Of a stretch of DNA of 64,000 nucleotides, positions 31,006 to 42,460 are shown in pieces. Where the stretch lies: positions 124,001-188,000 of the forward strand of contig JARGSG010000030.1 in assembly GCA_030374805.1 (NCBI GenBank). Direction: 5' to 3'. The notes below the pieces were generated by a model, which had not been told where the DNA came from, did no database searches, and saw nothing but the letters and a program-made list of their open reading frames with translations. The position numbers and the translations under genes are program-made. The first letter of the stretch is position 1. Each line of letters opens with the position of its first letter. Source of the stretch: Gracilaria gracilis. Taxonomy: Eukaryota; Rhodophyta; Florideophyceae; Gracilariales; Gracilariaceae.

Positions 31006-31555
31006 GTGGGTACCTGTATTAATGTAGCCCACACTATTAAAGGTGCCTTTTGATGAAGACCAGGAAGAATTAATGTGGCCTTTATTGTCTTTGACCCCAT
31101 CCAAATCATCGTAGAGCTAAGCCTTGCTGCTTTCAATGCCGAAATTCCATACAAAACACGATACCCTTCCAATATTTCTCGCTCACACTGTGCGAGCTCA
31201 CAGAGATGGCCCGGTCTTGTGTTCTTAGCCATCAGTGAGAAAAGCAGGTACGATAGTGCGTGGCTACAAGTATTGAAGACGAGGTAAATGCGACGCCAGT
31301 TGAACAAGAAACGCTGATTCAGAGTGAAAATCGAGCCGATGCGTCTATTAAGGCGTGATGAGCTCGGAAATGAAATCAATAAACGACAATTTAACCCACA
31401 TTATTTCTGCCAATTATATTAATGTGGGCTACATTATTTACGCCTGCACCTTAATTACGTTGGTACCTAATTAAATGTGGCCCACACTCTATCCGGTTTT
31501 GTCGGTGCGGAAAAAGAGAGCAGAAATAATGTGGGCTACATTATTTGCGGTCACT
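31006..31555. repeat. Cluster of aatgtgggctacatt-type near-palindromes
   Basis: The word aatgtgggctacatt or its close relatives occurs near 31021 (inverted form), 31068 (partial), 31419, 31473 and 31530. The copies at 31419 and 31530 share about 20 bases. It may mark ends of small nested inverted-repeat elements, but no complete element could be delimited. Confidence 0.5.
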
Positions 31556-31559
31556 GGGT

Positions 31560-32467
31560 GTAGACATAAAGTGTGGGCCGGGTGTTCACCGTATACAACG
31601 GTACACGGACTTGACTATGTTATCATGGCCATCAAGACGATGAACAACCGCGTGCCAACGATATTGATCGGATGGTCTCTCGTTGTAATCTGCTCACTTT
31701 CTCGTTTTCTCAATTAATCAATCGTACAAGCATATTGTACATATGTACAACCGTACCACTCATTGCTTCCGGTTCATTAAACCCCACACGCACACCTTTT
31801 GCCACAACCAGCAGAGCTTCATTACGTATCACTACACTTGGTATCTTCTTCTCCCTTTCTTTGCTTAAATCCTTCCAGCACTACCGTTCTACAGTGTATT
31901 TCATCGCAATGAAGCCCATACCACCACATGCGATCATCTCAGACCGCCCATACCAGACGATTCTGTATCCACATAGTCGCAGGACTATCAAAGTTGTAGA
32001 CCTTCTGCCGTATAACCGAATTCAACTCAATTCAACGTCTCGTTCCGAAAGCAGTGAAAGGGTGACTGTGTCTAACTATCTTTGATACTAACTCATAGAA
32101 CCTTTTGGTGACGAAGACACTCTTAAGGACTCATTATCATAAGGATAAATACTTAGTATGCAGGCGTACAGGTGTGTCATTCCTGCACTCACGAAGACAC
32201 ATGCTCTTCACCACTCTTTTTATCGCTGGGACAACCATTCACGTTCGCCGACTTGAGACATACTTTCCCTTATCATCGATGTCAGGTATTGTTCAGCAAC
32301 GTACGGCGCGAGCCAGCAGCCAGGCAAGTACCAGATCCAAACGAATACATTCATTTGATGCTGAGGATTCGATGTCATACAGTCAGTTGGATAATATCCA
32401 ATGTTCGAATTATCGTCGCGCAATGTAGGTACCGTCATGTCGTTTAATCCTATTCCCACCACTATCT
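31560..32467. other. Unassigned stretch with two uncharacterised open frames
   Basis: A + strand frame (31672-32085) and a - strand frame (32220-32708, 162 codons, partly inside the tandem duplication) are open but match nothing I know. The - strand frame (GGASLFRPVGLKKIVVGIGLNDMTVPTL) is the more protein-like. Confidence 0.3.
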
Positions 32468-33000
32468 TCTTTAGACCTACGGGACGAAAGAGACTTGCGC
32501 CACCAGTCAATATCTTCGTTTTGCTACCAGATATAAGGGAATATACAGGGGGATCTGCTATTGCGAATCGAAGCAGAAAAGCGAGCGTCGTCATAGAGTT
32601 CTTGAATGTTCGCACATCCCGTACTATTTCGAAGCGCAGTACAACACCTTCTGAAAACGATGTGTACCCATCGAGGACTAAAGCAGTGGTACACTGCAAA
32701 ACTAACACTGTAGTTCATTGTTACGCCCATGTATTCTCTTCTTTTTGACCTACGGGACGAAAGAGACTTGCGCCACCAGTCAATATCTTCGTTTTGCTAC
32801 CAGCTTTAAAAGAATATACAGGAGGGATCTGCTATTGCGGATCGAAGCAGAAAAGCGAGCGTCGTCATAGAGCTCTTTGAGTGTTCGCACATCCTGTACT
32901 ATTTCGAAGCGCAGTACAACACTTTCTGAAAACGATGTTTACCTCTTGAACCCATCGGGGACTAAAGCAGTGGTACGCTGCAAAACTAAGAGCCCTACCT
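32468..33000. repeat. Two-copy tandem direct duplication (~240 bp unit, ~275 bp period)
   Basis: Bases 32468-32702 and 32743-32988 are near-identical, sharing gacctacgggacgaaagaga, caatatcttcgttttgctac and ctaaagcagtggtac. The second copy has small indels (for example ttaaaa and an extra ctcttga). The copies disrupt each other's - strand frame, so they are not evidently coding. Confidence 0.8.
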
Positions 33001-33042
33001 TCGGCATCCAATGCTTCCGCATCCACCCAATCACAATCAATC

Positions 33043-34557
33043 CTACGGAGTACCGGGATCAGAATCTCTCAGATGTGTCAGTTTGTGAACGGTGAGATTA
33101 CTGGCCGTGTTGAATCTTCGATCGCAGATGTCACATGGAAACTGTCGAAGCTGGAGATGGACGGCGTTCACGTGTCGCGAGATATTTCCCTTCCATCGTG
33201 ACATATAATCGCAGTTCGGGCACTTGTGCATCTTCGGCTTCCCCACCTGTGTCCCCGCTCGTCTTCGTTTCCCTTGCTTGTCGGGAACCCCTCCGCAGGC
33301 GGATAGATCGGTTTCAACCGGCACCTGCACCGAGTGAATCCGCATCACGTGGATCGAACGTGCCCGATCCGATGAGAACATAGCCGGACAGTGTGTGCAA
33401 ACGAGCGGGTCGGGAACGGACTTGTGTACCGTTTTAAGATGCCGTTTTATGTTCCCTTCGCTCTTGACTTCAATTGAGCAGATCGGACATTTTACCTTCG
33501 GCGTGCGTACCTTCCGATGTGATCGCGATGCATGTCTCTTCCACGAAGCCACGTTACCGAATTCTTCCTCACATTCAGTGCACCTGATACTATTTTCCGT
33601 ATCCATCCACGCCCGGGCCGTTATATGTGAGAGGAAAGCTTCAGTTATTCCATAAGAACCCAACTCAATGTATCTCACATTCGGTTCGGTACTTGGTTGG
33701 CTTTCGCGAGCGGCATTATCGAGCTGCTGGTATTGATATCCACCCTGCTGGTAGTACATCGAAGCATACGGATAACTAGAAGCTCCTACTGGAAGCGAGT
33801 GTGGTATTCCATGATGCTGCGAAAGAGATGAACCAAGTCCTTGCTCATTGGCTCCATTCCTAGGGCCAAGGCGCTCACCAGTTGACTCTAGATTGGCACA
33901 GCCCGCCGTCATCATGGTTCTGGGAGTGTTTTGTATTCCAGCTGTGGGAACATGAGGAGCAGTTCCAGCAGTTGCATATCGATCTTGTACCGGGGGTGTT
34001 CTTGTGTCGGCCATATGCATGTGAGGACTACGGTAGTACGGATTCACAGTCGGTTCCATCAGCCGCGGCATGGGTACAGTATTAACTCTGTATCCCATAT
34101 TAGAGTCCATCGGCGTTGATTGCGTGGTGACAACAGCAGGCGGTGGGGGAACCTGAATGTGCTGAGGGTAGACGTTGTAGGCCGCGTTCTCTTGGGGGAA
34201 GGATCCGTGTACCTGGTTGAAAACGGATGGATTTCGGTTGTCGTCGTAATAACCGTGACTCCAAACGTTCGACTGTTGACCGTATGCACTATTCGAGTAG
34301 TATCTCGGAGACGGCAAAACCTCGATGGCTCTTTGATAAGGTACAGGGCGAGGAGGCGGTAGTTGTATCGCGTTCGAGGTAGCCTCGGCCAAGGAAGTAC
34401 CCATTACAATGCTCCGGACAGACGGGAGTCTGTCGCGGTTGTGGGACGGTGGATACTGGCCGCCGGTGCCATGTGATCCGGAAACAAACGGCGGGGATGA
34501 TCGGTCAGGTATGACCCGTGAAGAGTTCGGGGGGATGTTGGCATACCTGGATTCCAT
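33043..34557 (-). CDS. C2H2 zinc-finger protein, five fingers
   Basis: 504 codons from ATG 34557 (MESRYANIPPNSSR). Residues 1-320 are Pro/Ser/Tyr/Gln-rich and probably disordered. Five C2H2 fingers start at about residues 326 (CTEC), 357 (CPIC), 387 (CTHC), 446 (CPNC) and 475 (CDIC), each CX2CX12HX3-4H. A basic spacer (KQGKRRRAG) between fingers 3 and 4 could be a nuclear localisation signal. It is a likely nuclear DNA-binding regulator whose target is unknown. No intron is needed. The 5' leader is a pure pyrimidine tract on the coding strand. A truncated inverted copy of its 5' end lies at 48640. Confidence 0.8.
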   Translation of the reverse strand: MESRYANIPPNSSRVIPDRSSPPFVSGSHGTGGQYPPSHNRDRLPSVRSIVMGTSLAEATSNAIQLPPPRPVPYQRAIEVLPSPRYYSNSAYGQQSNVWSHGYYDDNRNPSVFNQVHGSFPQENAAYNVYPQHIQVPPPPAVVTTQSTPMDSNMGYRVNTVPMPRLMEPTVNPYYRSPHMHMADTRTPPVQDRYATAGTAPHVPTAGIQNTPRTMMTAGCANLESTGERLGPRNGANEQGLGSSLSQHHGIPHSLPVGASSYPYASMYYQQGGYQYQQLDNAARESQPSTEPNVRYIELGSYGITEAFLSHITARAWMDTENSIRCTECEEEFGNVASWKRHASRSHRKVRTPKVKCPICSIEVKSEGNIKRHLKTVHKSVPDPLVCTHCPAMFSSDRARSIHVMRIHSVQVPVETDLSACGGVPDKQGKRRRAGTQVGKPKMHKCPNCDYMSRWKGNISRHVNAVHLQLRQFPCDICDRRFNTASNLTVHKLTHLRDSDPGTP

Positions 34558-36420
34558 AACGTGTAGGGGAAGGGAAGAGGAAAGGGGGAGGGGAGGGGTG
34601 GAGGGGGGGGGGGGGGGGGGGGAAAGGGAGAGAAGGGAGAGAAGGGGGGGGCGGGGGCTGGGGTGGGGTGGAGCTTATGATCCGGTGTAGAGAGTGCTCT
34701 GGTGTGGTAAATAGTCATATGGGAACGCGAGCGCGCCGGCGCGAGGAAAGAGAGCGTTCAAATAACCGCATCCCACCGCCGGGTCAAGCCTCCAGTTCAG
34801 TGCATCAGTTCCATACACGGTGCTCGGTCACAGGGCCACCATGTGAGCGTGGAGGCACAAGTAGGGGGTGAACGTGGCAACACATAGCGAATCGCACTGA
34901 CCGAGGCCCCACATTCAAACCATGGCTTTCACGGTGAGCACAACTCACACACAAACGCTGACAAAATCAGTAGATGGGACTTCGCCAGATGCATTCGGGA
35001 AATAAAGCGGCCTCAGAGAGGTGGGCAGTCGGGGCAGAAGCGATGGAAGCGACTGCACATTGAAGTCACGCTCTCACGGAGCGCTTAACCGTTTGTAAGT
35101 TTTTTCCCACCCCCACACCGCAACCCCACCTTTGCTCATGACCATAGCCATGGCACCTCAGAGACAAGCTTAGTCTGAAACCTGATCATTCCCTCAGTTT
35201 CGGAGAGGTCCGTCTCGTAAGAAATAGCTACATGACTTCGCAGCGAGGTACTGACAAGTCCCGGATGGGCCGGGTTCGCCGGCTGCACATCGTTCATGTT
35301 TGAAACATACAGAATGCTTACAGTTCTCGAGTCACGCGGTTGGCTGTTTCCTGTTCCAATACAGTAAATTGTACAGCCTCAGCGTTCTGTTTCTGGTGGA
35401 ATGCCAGATGGAACGGGCAGTGGAACGCCTGATGGACGATTGTATGAGGGGTACAGCGGTGGAATGAATGCGCCAGTTTAGGGTAGTGTACGAGGGATAA
35501 GTGCCCGAGATAGTGGTCCGAGCACTTCCATGTTAAGTGCCCCTCGTAAGTGCCCGCAGTGAATGCCCCTCGTAAGTGCCCACAGTCAGTGCCCCTCGTA
35601 AATACCGGCGGTATACGGGGACCCTGGTTTTGTTTGCGGTCGCGCGACGCACACGACAAGCTTGGCGTTGAGTTTTTGACGGACGTGAGTTTAAGTTTCA
35701 GAAGATTTCACAACGCTTTGTACGTCAAAGATGAAGTTTTCAACGATTGCTCTTGCTTGCTTTCTCTTGTCAAACGGATTTGAAGCATACCTCGCGGTAC
35801 TCCATGGTGATAGTACGACTTCATTATTATCAACCTAGTGAGCATATCCAAACAATCCTAATCTCTATCGATGTAGAGCGCGGGGAACTATGCCAAGCTC
35901 ATCACCAGAGGCAAGAGGACTGTTCGATGCACATAACAGTATGCTGCAAGCACCAGCATGGCACAACTATATACCCGTGGGATGTTTGTCTCCTTCCTGC
36001 GTGTGTATTGCAAGCCGTGCTAGTGCTTGACCGTTTCGCTCGCGTACGTTTGACACGAATGGCTGTGGGCGAACCTTCCCGCGCCCCCTCCCAGAACACT
36101 CGAAGTGCGCGTACAGATTGCGAATCAAGTGGAAAATCGTTCTCCGTTCCTCTCGTTTATCAGTGGTTTTGCTCGCCCATACTAATCCATGAGCGAGGGA
36201 GATTTGTTTCTCATCATCATGAAGGCCGCACCGGTACACACTACGCGGGTTCTCGAATCTCTGCCCTCCCCCTGCCCCCCTCTCCTCCTCCTCTTCCTCC
36301 TCCCCCTCGCCCCATACGCATTGGAACGAACGCACCTACTACGTGAGCGCGAAGATATCAACTTTCCCTAGCTCGTTGACCGCGTTTCCTGGATGACACG
36401 TATTCGCATAGGGGTAGCTT
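34316..36420. repeat. Inverted segmental duplication, copy 1
   Basis: Matches 46860-48962 in reverse orientation over about 2.1 kb with scattered substitutions and indels. Shared parts include the zinc-finger 5' end, a block ending ...TLSRSA at 35088, and blocks near 35318-35659 and 35880-36300. In the alternative frames I compared, amino acid changes outnumber silent ones, so these blocks are probably not coding. Confidence 0.75.
34558..34680 (-). promoter_or_regulatory. Polypyrimidine leader of the zinc-finger gene
   Basis: The coding strand is almost entirely C and T directly upstream of the ATG, including a run of 20 C (34603-34622 as G on the + strand). Similar tracts precede PCF11 and the small protein gene at 56710. 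A role in transcription start or 5' UTR is inferred. Confidence 0.45.
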
Positions 36421-39377
36421 GCCAATATAACGCTGGTCCCAAGAACGCGTGCACATACTACATGAACGGGATGGGTTTAAACGGTCACCGTAGCGCCCGT
36501 TGCTGTCGCTGTGGATCTCGATTTGTACTGGGCCCTGACCTCTCTCGCACGCATCATATGCGCCTTCGGCCACATGGCCTTGTGAATCGTACGTCGCGTT
36601 TGAGCAACTTGCTACCGTCTGGCACGTCTGGCGGGCAATTGAAACGCACGCGGGCAGGAGGCGATCGCGAAAGAAGCAAAGGACCACCAACGCGCCCTGT
36701 AGAAGCTCTCCCACAGGGAATGGTAGTGGCGAGGCGCTATGCGGGGAGTAGGGTCGGCGCCTCGGAGCATGGCGAGTCGATGTGCGTTCGATCGTCAAAG
36801 AGCGTATGACGGCATAATGACAAGCATGATGCGCGTCGCAGGCGTGGCGCGAGCCATTTCGGGTTGCTGTGTGCCTGCACGCGTGTCAGGAATGTCGCCG
36901 TCTCTATGGGGTATCTACTGTACGAGTACGCGTGGCAACTTGCCAGATCAAAAGCTGCACAGATCAAAAGCTGCACGTGAAGGTCATGTCATGTCATTCG
37001 CTCTTGCTCATGGCGGCACATTGGTGACAAAAGATCAAAAGTTTTTTTTTTTCGTTGGGCCGGGGATCGCACGCAATTGCGCAACGGCTATAGCAACGGC
37101 AGTCGCAGCTCTATGAGCTGTTTTTTTTTTAATTTTTCTTCGATTTTGGTAACAAGTACCAAGGGTACCGACGGTACCAAGGGTAGATAAAATGTTTTTG
37201 CTGTTATTACAAAGCCGCGTGGCGTTGTAATCTACCTTCGTACAGCTACCGTTGTACCAACGAACTTGTTCTCACCCGCGGTGACACATCACAGCCCACG
37301 GTGGATCGCCAGTTCCGAGACCGGTGGTGCTGCTGAAACCCGTCACTTCCGCTGCTACCGTACAGGCGTAGTCTGCTGCATCCCGCCGATCGCAAGACAA
37401 ACGGCTTCATAAGAAAATCAGCCAGCGATCATGGTGTCTCTGCTGCTGGACGGTCCAGCTTTTCGCACATCCTAGCCAGCACTCTTCCCCAAACCGTGGC
37501 GGCCTAGCCTTGTGAGCGCCGCTATGCGAAACACAGCCAGGGAGCTTACACACTTTGAAGTCGATCAAGTCAACTAGGAAGATGTGAATGCGCACGAACA
37601 CCAGTCCTCGTTTATCGAAGCCCCGCATTCCACGCAAATGACTTACAACTGCTGCCTTCAACCACAACCAAACGGTAGGCTGCATGAAGCAGTAGTGCGG
37701 CATGTTGAGAATGCTGTTGGGTGGAAATGGAATTGGTATGAGTCCATCGAACAGCGGAAACATGAACAGCTCAGCATTTTGTCATGGCCTCAACTCAGCA
37801 TGTTGTGCTTCAACAGCGTTGATGATGGAAAGCTACTTATCACACAGTACCAGTGGGATACACGTTGGTGCCTTGCAGTCCTCCTTGGTTTCGTCGGAAG
37901 CAACATAAAATGTGGCTTCGTTCTCACAGTCATACGAAACCCTGTGCAAGTCATGAAATCGTTGAGCTAATCCGATTTCTTTCGGATATCTTTTGCGAGA
38001 ATAAAGAAGAGCATTCTAGAGGGATAGTCTGCTATCTCAACGATATGTTTTTGAGGGCATACATAATGCGATACAATTTCATGCAGTGCAAGCTTTGGAG
38101 TCTAGCGTACAACCAATGCTCATCACTTTTCCATCAACAAGAGAAGTCAAGATGGTGTCCCCTTTGGAGCCACTGCACTAACTCCAACATAAATCCAGTA
38201 GGTTTCTTTCTGAACGCGCTCTACTCGTTGCGTAGAAACTCTTTAAAACCTCGTGAATAGGCTAATGTATGCCTTTCCTGTTTTCTGACAGCCAAATACA
38301 ACCAAGTCTGGCCTGCATTGGCTACATACTGCTTCAGTTCTTTCTCTAAACTACGCATCGTTTCAGCAACGAAGGCGAAAGATGATCTGGATGCAATATG
38401 ATGTTGCGCGAAACGTCACAGACGTCACAGGAGCACTTCAGCAACCCTATAAACGCTGCTCGTGTGAGGTTAACCCTTTCAACATAAACATTTTTACGTC
38501 TACGGAAACAGACATAAGCGGTAGCGATTAGTTTTCAATGAAAATGATTTAAACAATTAAGTTGGATAATGCATTTGTAGAACAATACAAACACGTATGC
38601 AAGACAGTACCATGTAAACGCCTGAATAAATGATCTCTACGTCTACCATGATAGAAATAAGCAACGAAAACACTTGGCAAGCTGACAACCAAGGGTTTCA
38701 CTCGACACCCAATTATATTCAAAGTTTAAAGATATTCAAACAAACAAAAACTTCTCCAACCAGGGTTGTCTCTAAACTAGGATAATCCAAAAATTGAGCA
38801 CTTTTACATTTAAACAATTTTGGACCAACCACATGCAACTTAGTGCCAGTTGTAATCAACCCACTTTTAATGCACCTATATTGCTGCGTAGCGCCATTTG
38901 TTGACCAGAACTTTTGTAAACAAATATCAATATCAACAAAGTGTAAACGTTTTGCACTCCTTCGGTCAGTGCCTTTTAGAAATAGCTCTAAATGAAACAT
39001 TATTCTTTTCTGCGGATGAAATGATGATTTTTGCAAGCCTTGAGCAGAAATCAAAAATTTTTCCTTACAGTCTGCTGGTTTATTACACAAACCTGCGTGA
39101 AAACGAGCCTTACTGGTAACCCTACGAGCTTGGGACATCTGCAAAAGGCAGAAAAGTGCTTTTTGGTACTCTTAATTTTATTGAATTGAATTCCAGATAT
39201 ATACGAACAAAAAATACTATTTTTCTGCAATTGCTAACATTTAGAGCACCCCTGTAAGTGATGCCAAAACTTAAAGCTATATTGCCAAAAAGCAAAATTC
39301 AGATTTGGCTTTGGCAGTGACACCCCTATCAGCAAAGAGCCAAATCTGACAAGTATGAGCCCCATTGTTCGTTTCCA
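36421..39377. other. Unassigned DNA between copy 1 and the Harbinger relic
   Basis: No confident gene. A - strand region 37407-38260 shows protein-like pieces in shifting frames (ATFYVASDETKEDCKAPTC; PFPPNSILNMPHYCFMQPT), perhaps a decayed transposon or gene. A - strand frame 38719-39144 (141 codons) is unidentified. A 16-bp word agatcaaaagctgcac is tandemly repeated near 36948-36979. A 12-bp inverted repeat (tcagatttggct/agccaaatctga) lies near 39299-39350. Confidence 0.35.
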
Positions 39378-40746
39378 TTGACAATCATCATTCGCGCCAT
39401 GAGCAAAACTTCATCAAATGAAGACGAAAACATTTTCAGCGATGACGAACAGTGTGCCTTGCGAAGCGTTCTCGCAGCAGTTGAGCTTCTTTGTGAAGCT
39501 CGTCGGGCCACATGCCAACAATCTGGAAGAGTTCAAGGAAGTCCAACTGCAAAGAAGAGGAAAATGTCGTTGGTACTTCGACGACCTGGCACACAATACC
39601 GTGTATCCGGCATAAAAATTTAGAGGAGTGTTTAGAGTTCCTCTTAAACTTTACTGAACATTATATAACGACTTGACCGAAGAAGAGCCCATGCTGCAAC
39701 AGCAAATAAATGCCGCTAATGTTGCGGGACATATGGCCTACCAAAAGATATTACGTACACTGCGTAGGCTTGCTACAGCACTTTTATTCGCCCAAATGGA
39801 CGACATGGTTTGCTGTGTCCCGAAAGTGAAACACAGAACTTTTAAATTGTTCTACGAGCTATATATTAGCGCTATAGCGGCGTATATCTTAATCGAGAGC
39901 CGTGTTTGGAAGAACTGCATGACATTGAGAGCGCATATGCTAGTGTGGGATTGCCTGGATGCATTGGTTGTATATTTTGCATGCATATCTATTGGAAAAA
40001 TTTGCCCAAAGCCGTTCAAAGGACAATAGCATAACCCGAAGGATGGAAAACTAGCAACGATGTCACATGAAGCAATATGTGATAGAAATTTTTATTGCTG
40101 GCACTGATTCCCCGGACGTTGTGGCCCAAACAATGATATAACTGTTGTGGACAACAGTCCGCTCTTCATAGACATACTGTCTGGTAAGCGACGAATGGCT
40201 GTGCCGGAAGGTTATGAAGTTAATGGTGTGGCAAGAAGTGGCTTGTTGTACTAACTTGTAGATGGCATATACACACAAGGGGCAATATTTGTCGGCCCCA
40301 ACCACACTCCCATCAATGATCGCAAAGTGAACATGACTGTGTCACAAGAGGCAACAGGAAAAGATATTGAACGTTTGTTTGGGGCGTTGCAAGAACGGTT
40401 TAAGATTCTACGTCATGAGCGCTTCGAGTGGAGTGATGAACTTATAATTCTTATAAGTCTAGTGCGTGTTCGTTATATTACACAACATGCTTCGAGATAT
40501 GGATTTGCGTGGGGAGCTGAAAGAAGAGGTAGATCAAAATTGAGGGAGCATTAACGTAGTAGAGGAGTTTGCGGGAGAGTCAGAAGAGATTATGGATGGT
40601 GGAATGGCTTCACACGCAAATCTATACGTTCCAGAAACCACGACGGGAACTGTGGGTTTACTGGGCTTGCTGAACACAATTGATCTTGCCACTAACGAAG
40701 ATTCCAACAGAAATTTGATAGAAGCTTTGTCCCATCATCTGTAGGC
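39378..40746 (+). pseudogene. PIF/Harbinger (plant-transposon-like) DDE transposase relic
   Basis: Blocks of the family occur in order over several frames. They are 'FKEVQLQRRGKCRWYFDDL', 'TLRRLATALLFAQMDDM', 'GLPGCIGCIFCMHISIGKICPK' (family GxIDCMHw.WkNCP) and 'NNDITVVDNSPLF'. Then come 'LVDGIYTQGAIFV', 'GKDIERLFGALQERFKILRHERFEW', 'VILHNMLRDMDL' and a terminal 'RNLIEALSHHL'. In the first catalytic block Asp is replaced by Phe (CIFCMH). Stops and frame changes throughout show it is dead. A SANT/Myb-like gene converges on it, the usual companion in this superfamily. Confidence 0.75.
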
Positions 40747-40824
40747 AAAGAGAAGAAAGAACCAGTAACAACCGCTGCCACGTCATCAAAAGCCTCTAAA
40801 CCGCCATTGCAACACGCAGAACTG

Positions 40825-42460
40825 TCAAGCAGCCTCCGGCGGCTTCGAATTCTGATTTTGTCCAACATTTGTGAGTTGGTGATCGAAATTCAAATTGGGC
40901 GGCCTGGTGATTGTGCTCATGCTTTCATTCGGGGCGGCGGCAGCTATGTTGACAACGTCTGCGGAAGCAGTAGACACAGTAGGCGTTCCCCACTGATATG
41001 AAGATGTGTTTCCAAGCAAAAGCCTTTGGTCGTTCTCGTGAATTTCTGCATTAAGCTCGGCCACATCGGTTGTCGTATTAAATCCACCAAGTGTTGCTGC
41101 TTTCTGCATATGCTCCTCAAGCCGTTTGTTAAAAGCGGCAGAGGAGAGGGACATGCGATGCAATATTTTCAATTGCAGTGATATCGAAGACGCTTGCTTT
41201 TTGCAAGCAGCCGATCCTTTCAACTTTTCCGTCATGCTCTCTACAATGCTGGAGACTTTCGACATATTGCGCTCTAGTACTTTCCCTAGCTTCTGCTTTT
41301 TCGTCCCATTTGGGCAAGACTGTGAAGGAGAATCCATGGCAATTGACGCCTTTTTTAAGCCGATAAAAGAGTTATCAGCTTCGTGTGGTGACGGATCGTA
41401 CTGTTGAGAGTTAGAGCGATATACTAGAAAAGTTCGAGAGCTCCTACTAATATTAGCAGAAAACCTGAAACAGCTGGAGAGCATCCTAATGTGGTATAAT
41501 GCACAAAAAAAGAGAGAGTTTGAAGCCGTCTTGTGACGAAATGGGAGCGGCGGTAGCGTACAGTCTTTTGACTGTAATGATTCCGAGCAAAGGGATTGAG
41601 CGGAAGCACCGGGCGGTCGAGGGGAGAGTGGACGATTGATATCAACAGGCACGCACAGAAACGTGCGGAAAAGTACGAACGGTCTGAAAAACCCAATAAA
41701 AGAGTAGTCGTGCGGTCTATCGTTAGTGCAAACTAGCGAAGAAGACGTTCGGCAGAAGATGCTTGTCGTTTACGATTGGAGGCTTTGAGAGATCCGAGCT
41801 GCAACTAAATATCGTGTCTGGGCCCCATTACTAACTACTGTACGATCGCTCTATTTTGCATTATCACCACCAAGTCCATACACGTGGAAAACTTCTACGT
41901 TCGGCCTACCCGTTCGGCACTCGATCACCAACTTGTACACGTGGTGGTGCCACTGCACCGGCCAATCGTGCACTACCCCTTCGTACGTGAACGGCCAATC
42001 GTATATACAGAGCCCCAACCCGGGCCTACTTTACTACACCTAACAGCAGGCAAAAAGCGGATGATTCCAGGTCATCGTTCTTGCGGAAGTTATAAAGGTG
42101 AAGGAGGAATTCCCCCTTCACCTTTTTTTCCTTGTTCCTATAGAGAACCATAATGTTTCGGAGCGTATCATCTTCTGTGTGATCTGACGGGATTATCGAA
42201 CGTTAAAGCTTCTCCGCTGCCAGGTGTGTTTGTGCTGTTCTCGCAACAGTACTTCACCTAGAGCTTAAGCTAATTGCACTATGAGCACGACCGCATTCTG
42301 GCTGTGTTTTAAATACTTTGAGAACACTGCTCCAGAATGTATCTGCGTTTTGCACTAGTATTGCTTGAGTTGCTGAGATCCAAGACCTTACAAGAGCAAG
42401 GTCTTCTTCGGGACTAAAGTTTGGACCTCTCATAGAGATTTCGGCGACAAATTCTTCCAT
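40825..42460 (-). pseudogene. SANT/Myb-like companion gene of the Harbinger element, decayed
   Basis: ATG 42460. The N-terminal part RGPNFSPEEDLALVRSWISAT...FWSSVLKVF is a SANT/trihelix-type DNA-binding domain as in NAM-associated-like proteins encoded by PIF/Harbinger elements. It meets TGA after 'AISLSSR', where the family has Trp. The C-terminal part is open in 41652-40825: a Lys/Gln patch (PNGTKKQKLGK), then a helical region (LERNMSKVSSIVESMTEKLKG). The middle (41,650-42,250) is unreadable, from decay or an intron. In active elements such a protein helps the transposase bind the ends. Confidence 0.55.

Noticed and set aside
35318..36346. Open frames in duplication copy 1, with matching frames in copy 2
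   Set aside because: In the frame compared base by base, replacement changes outnumber silent ones between copies, which argues against coding.
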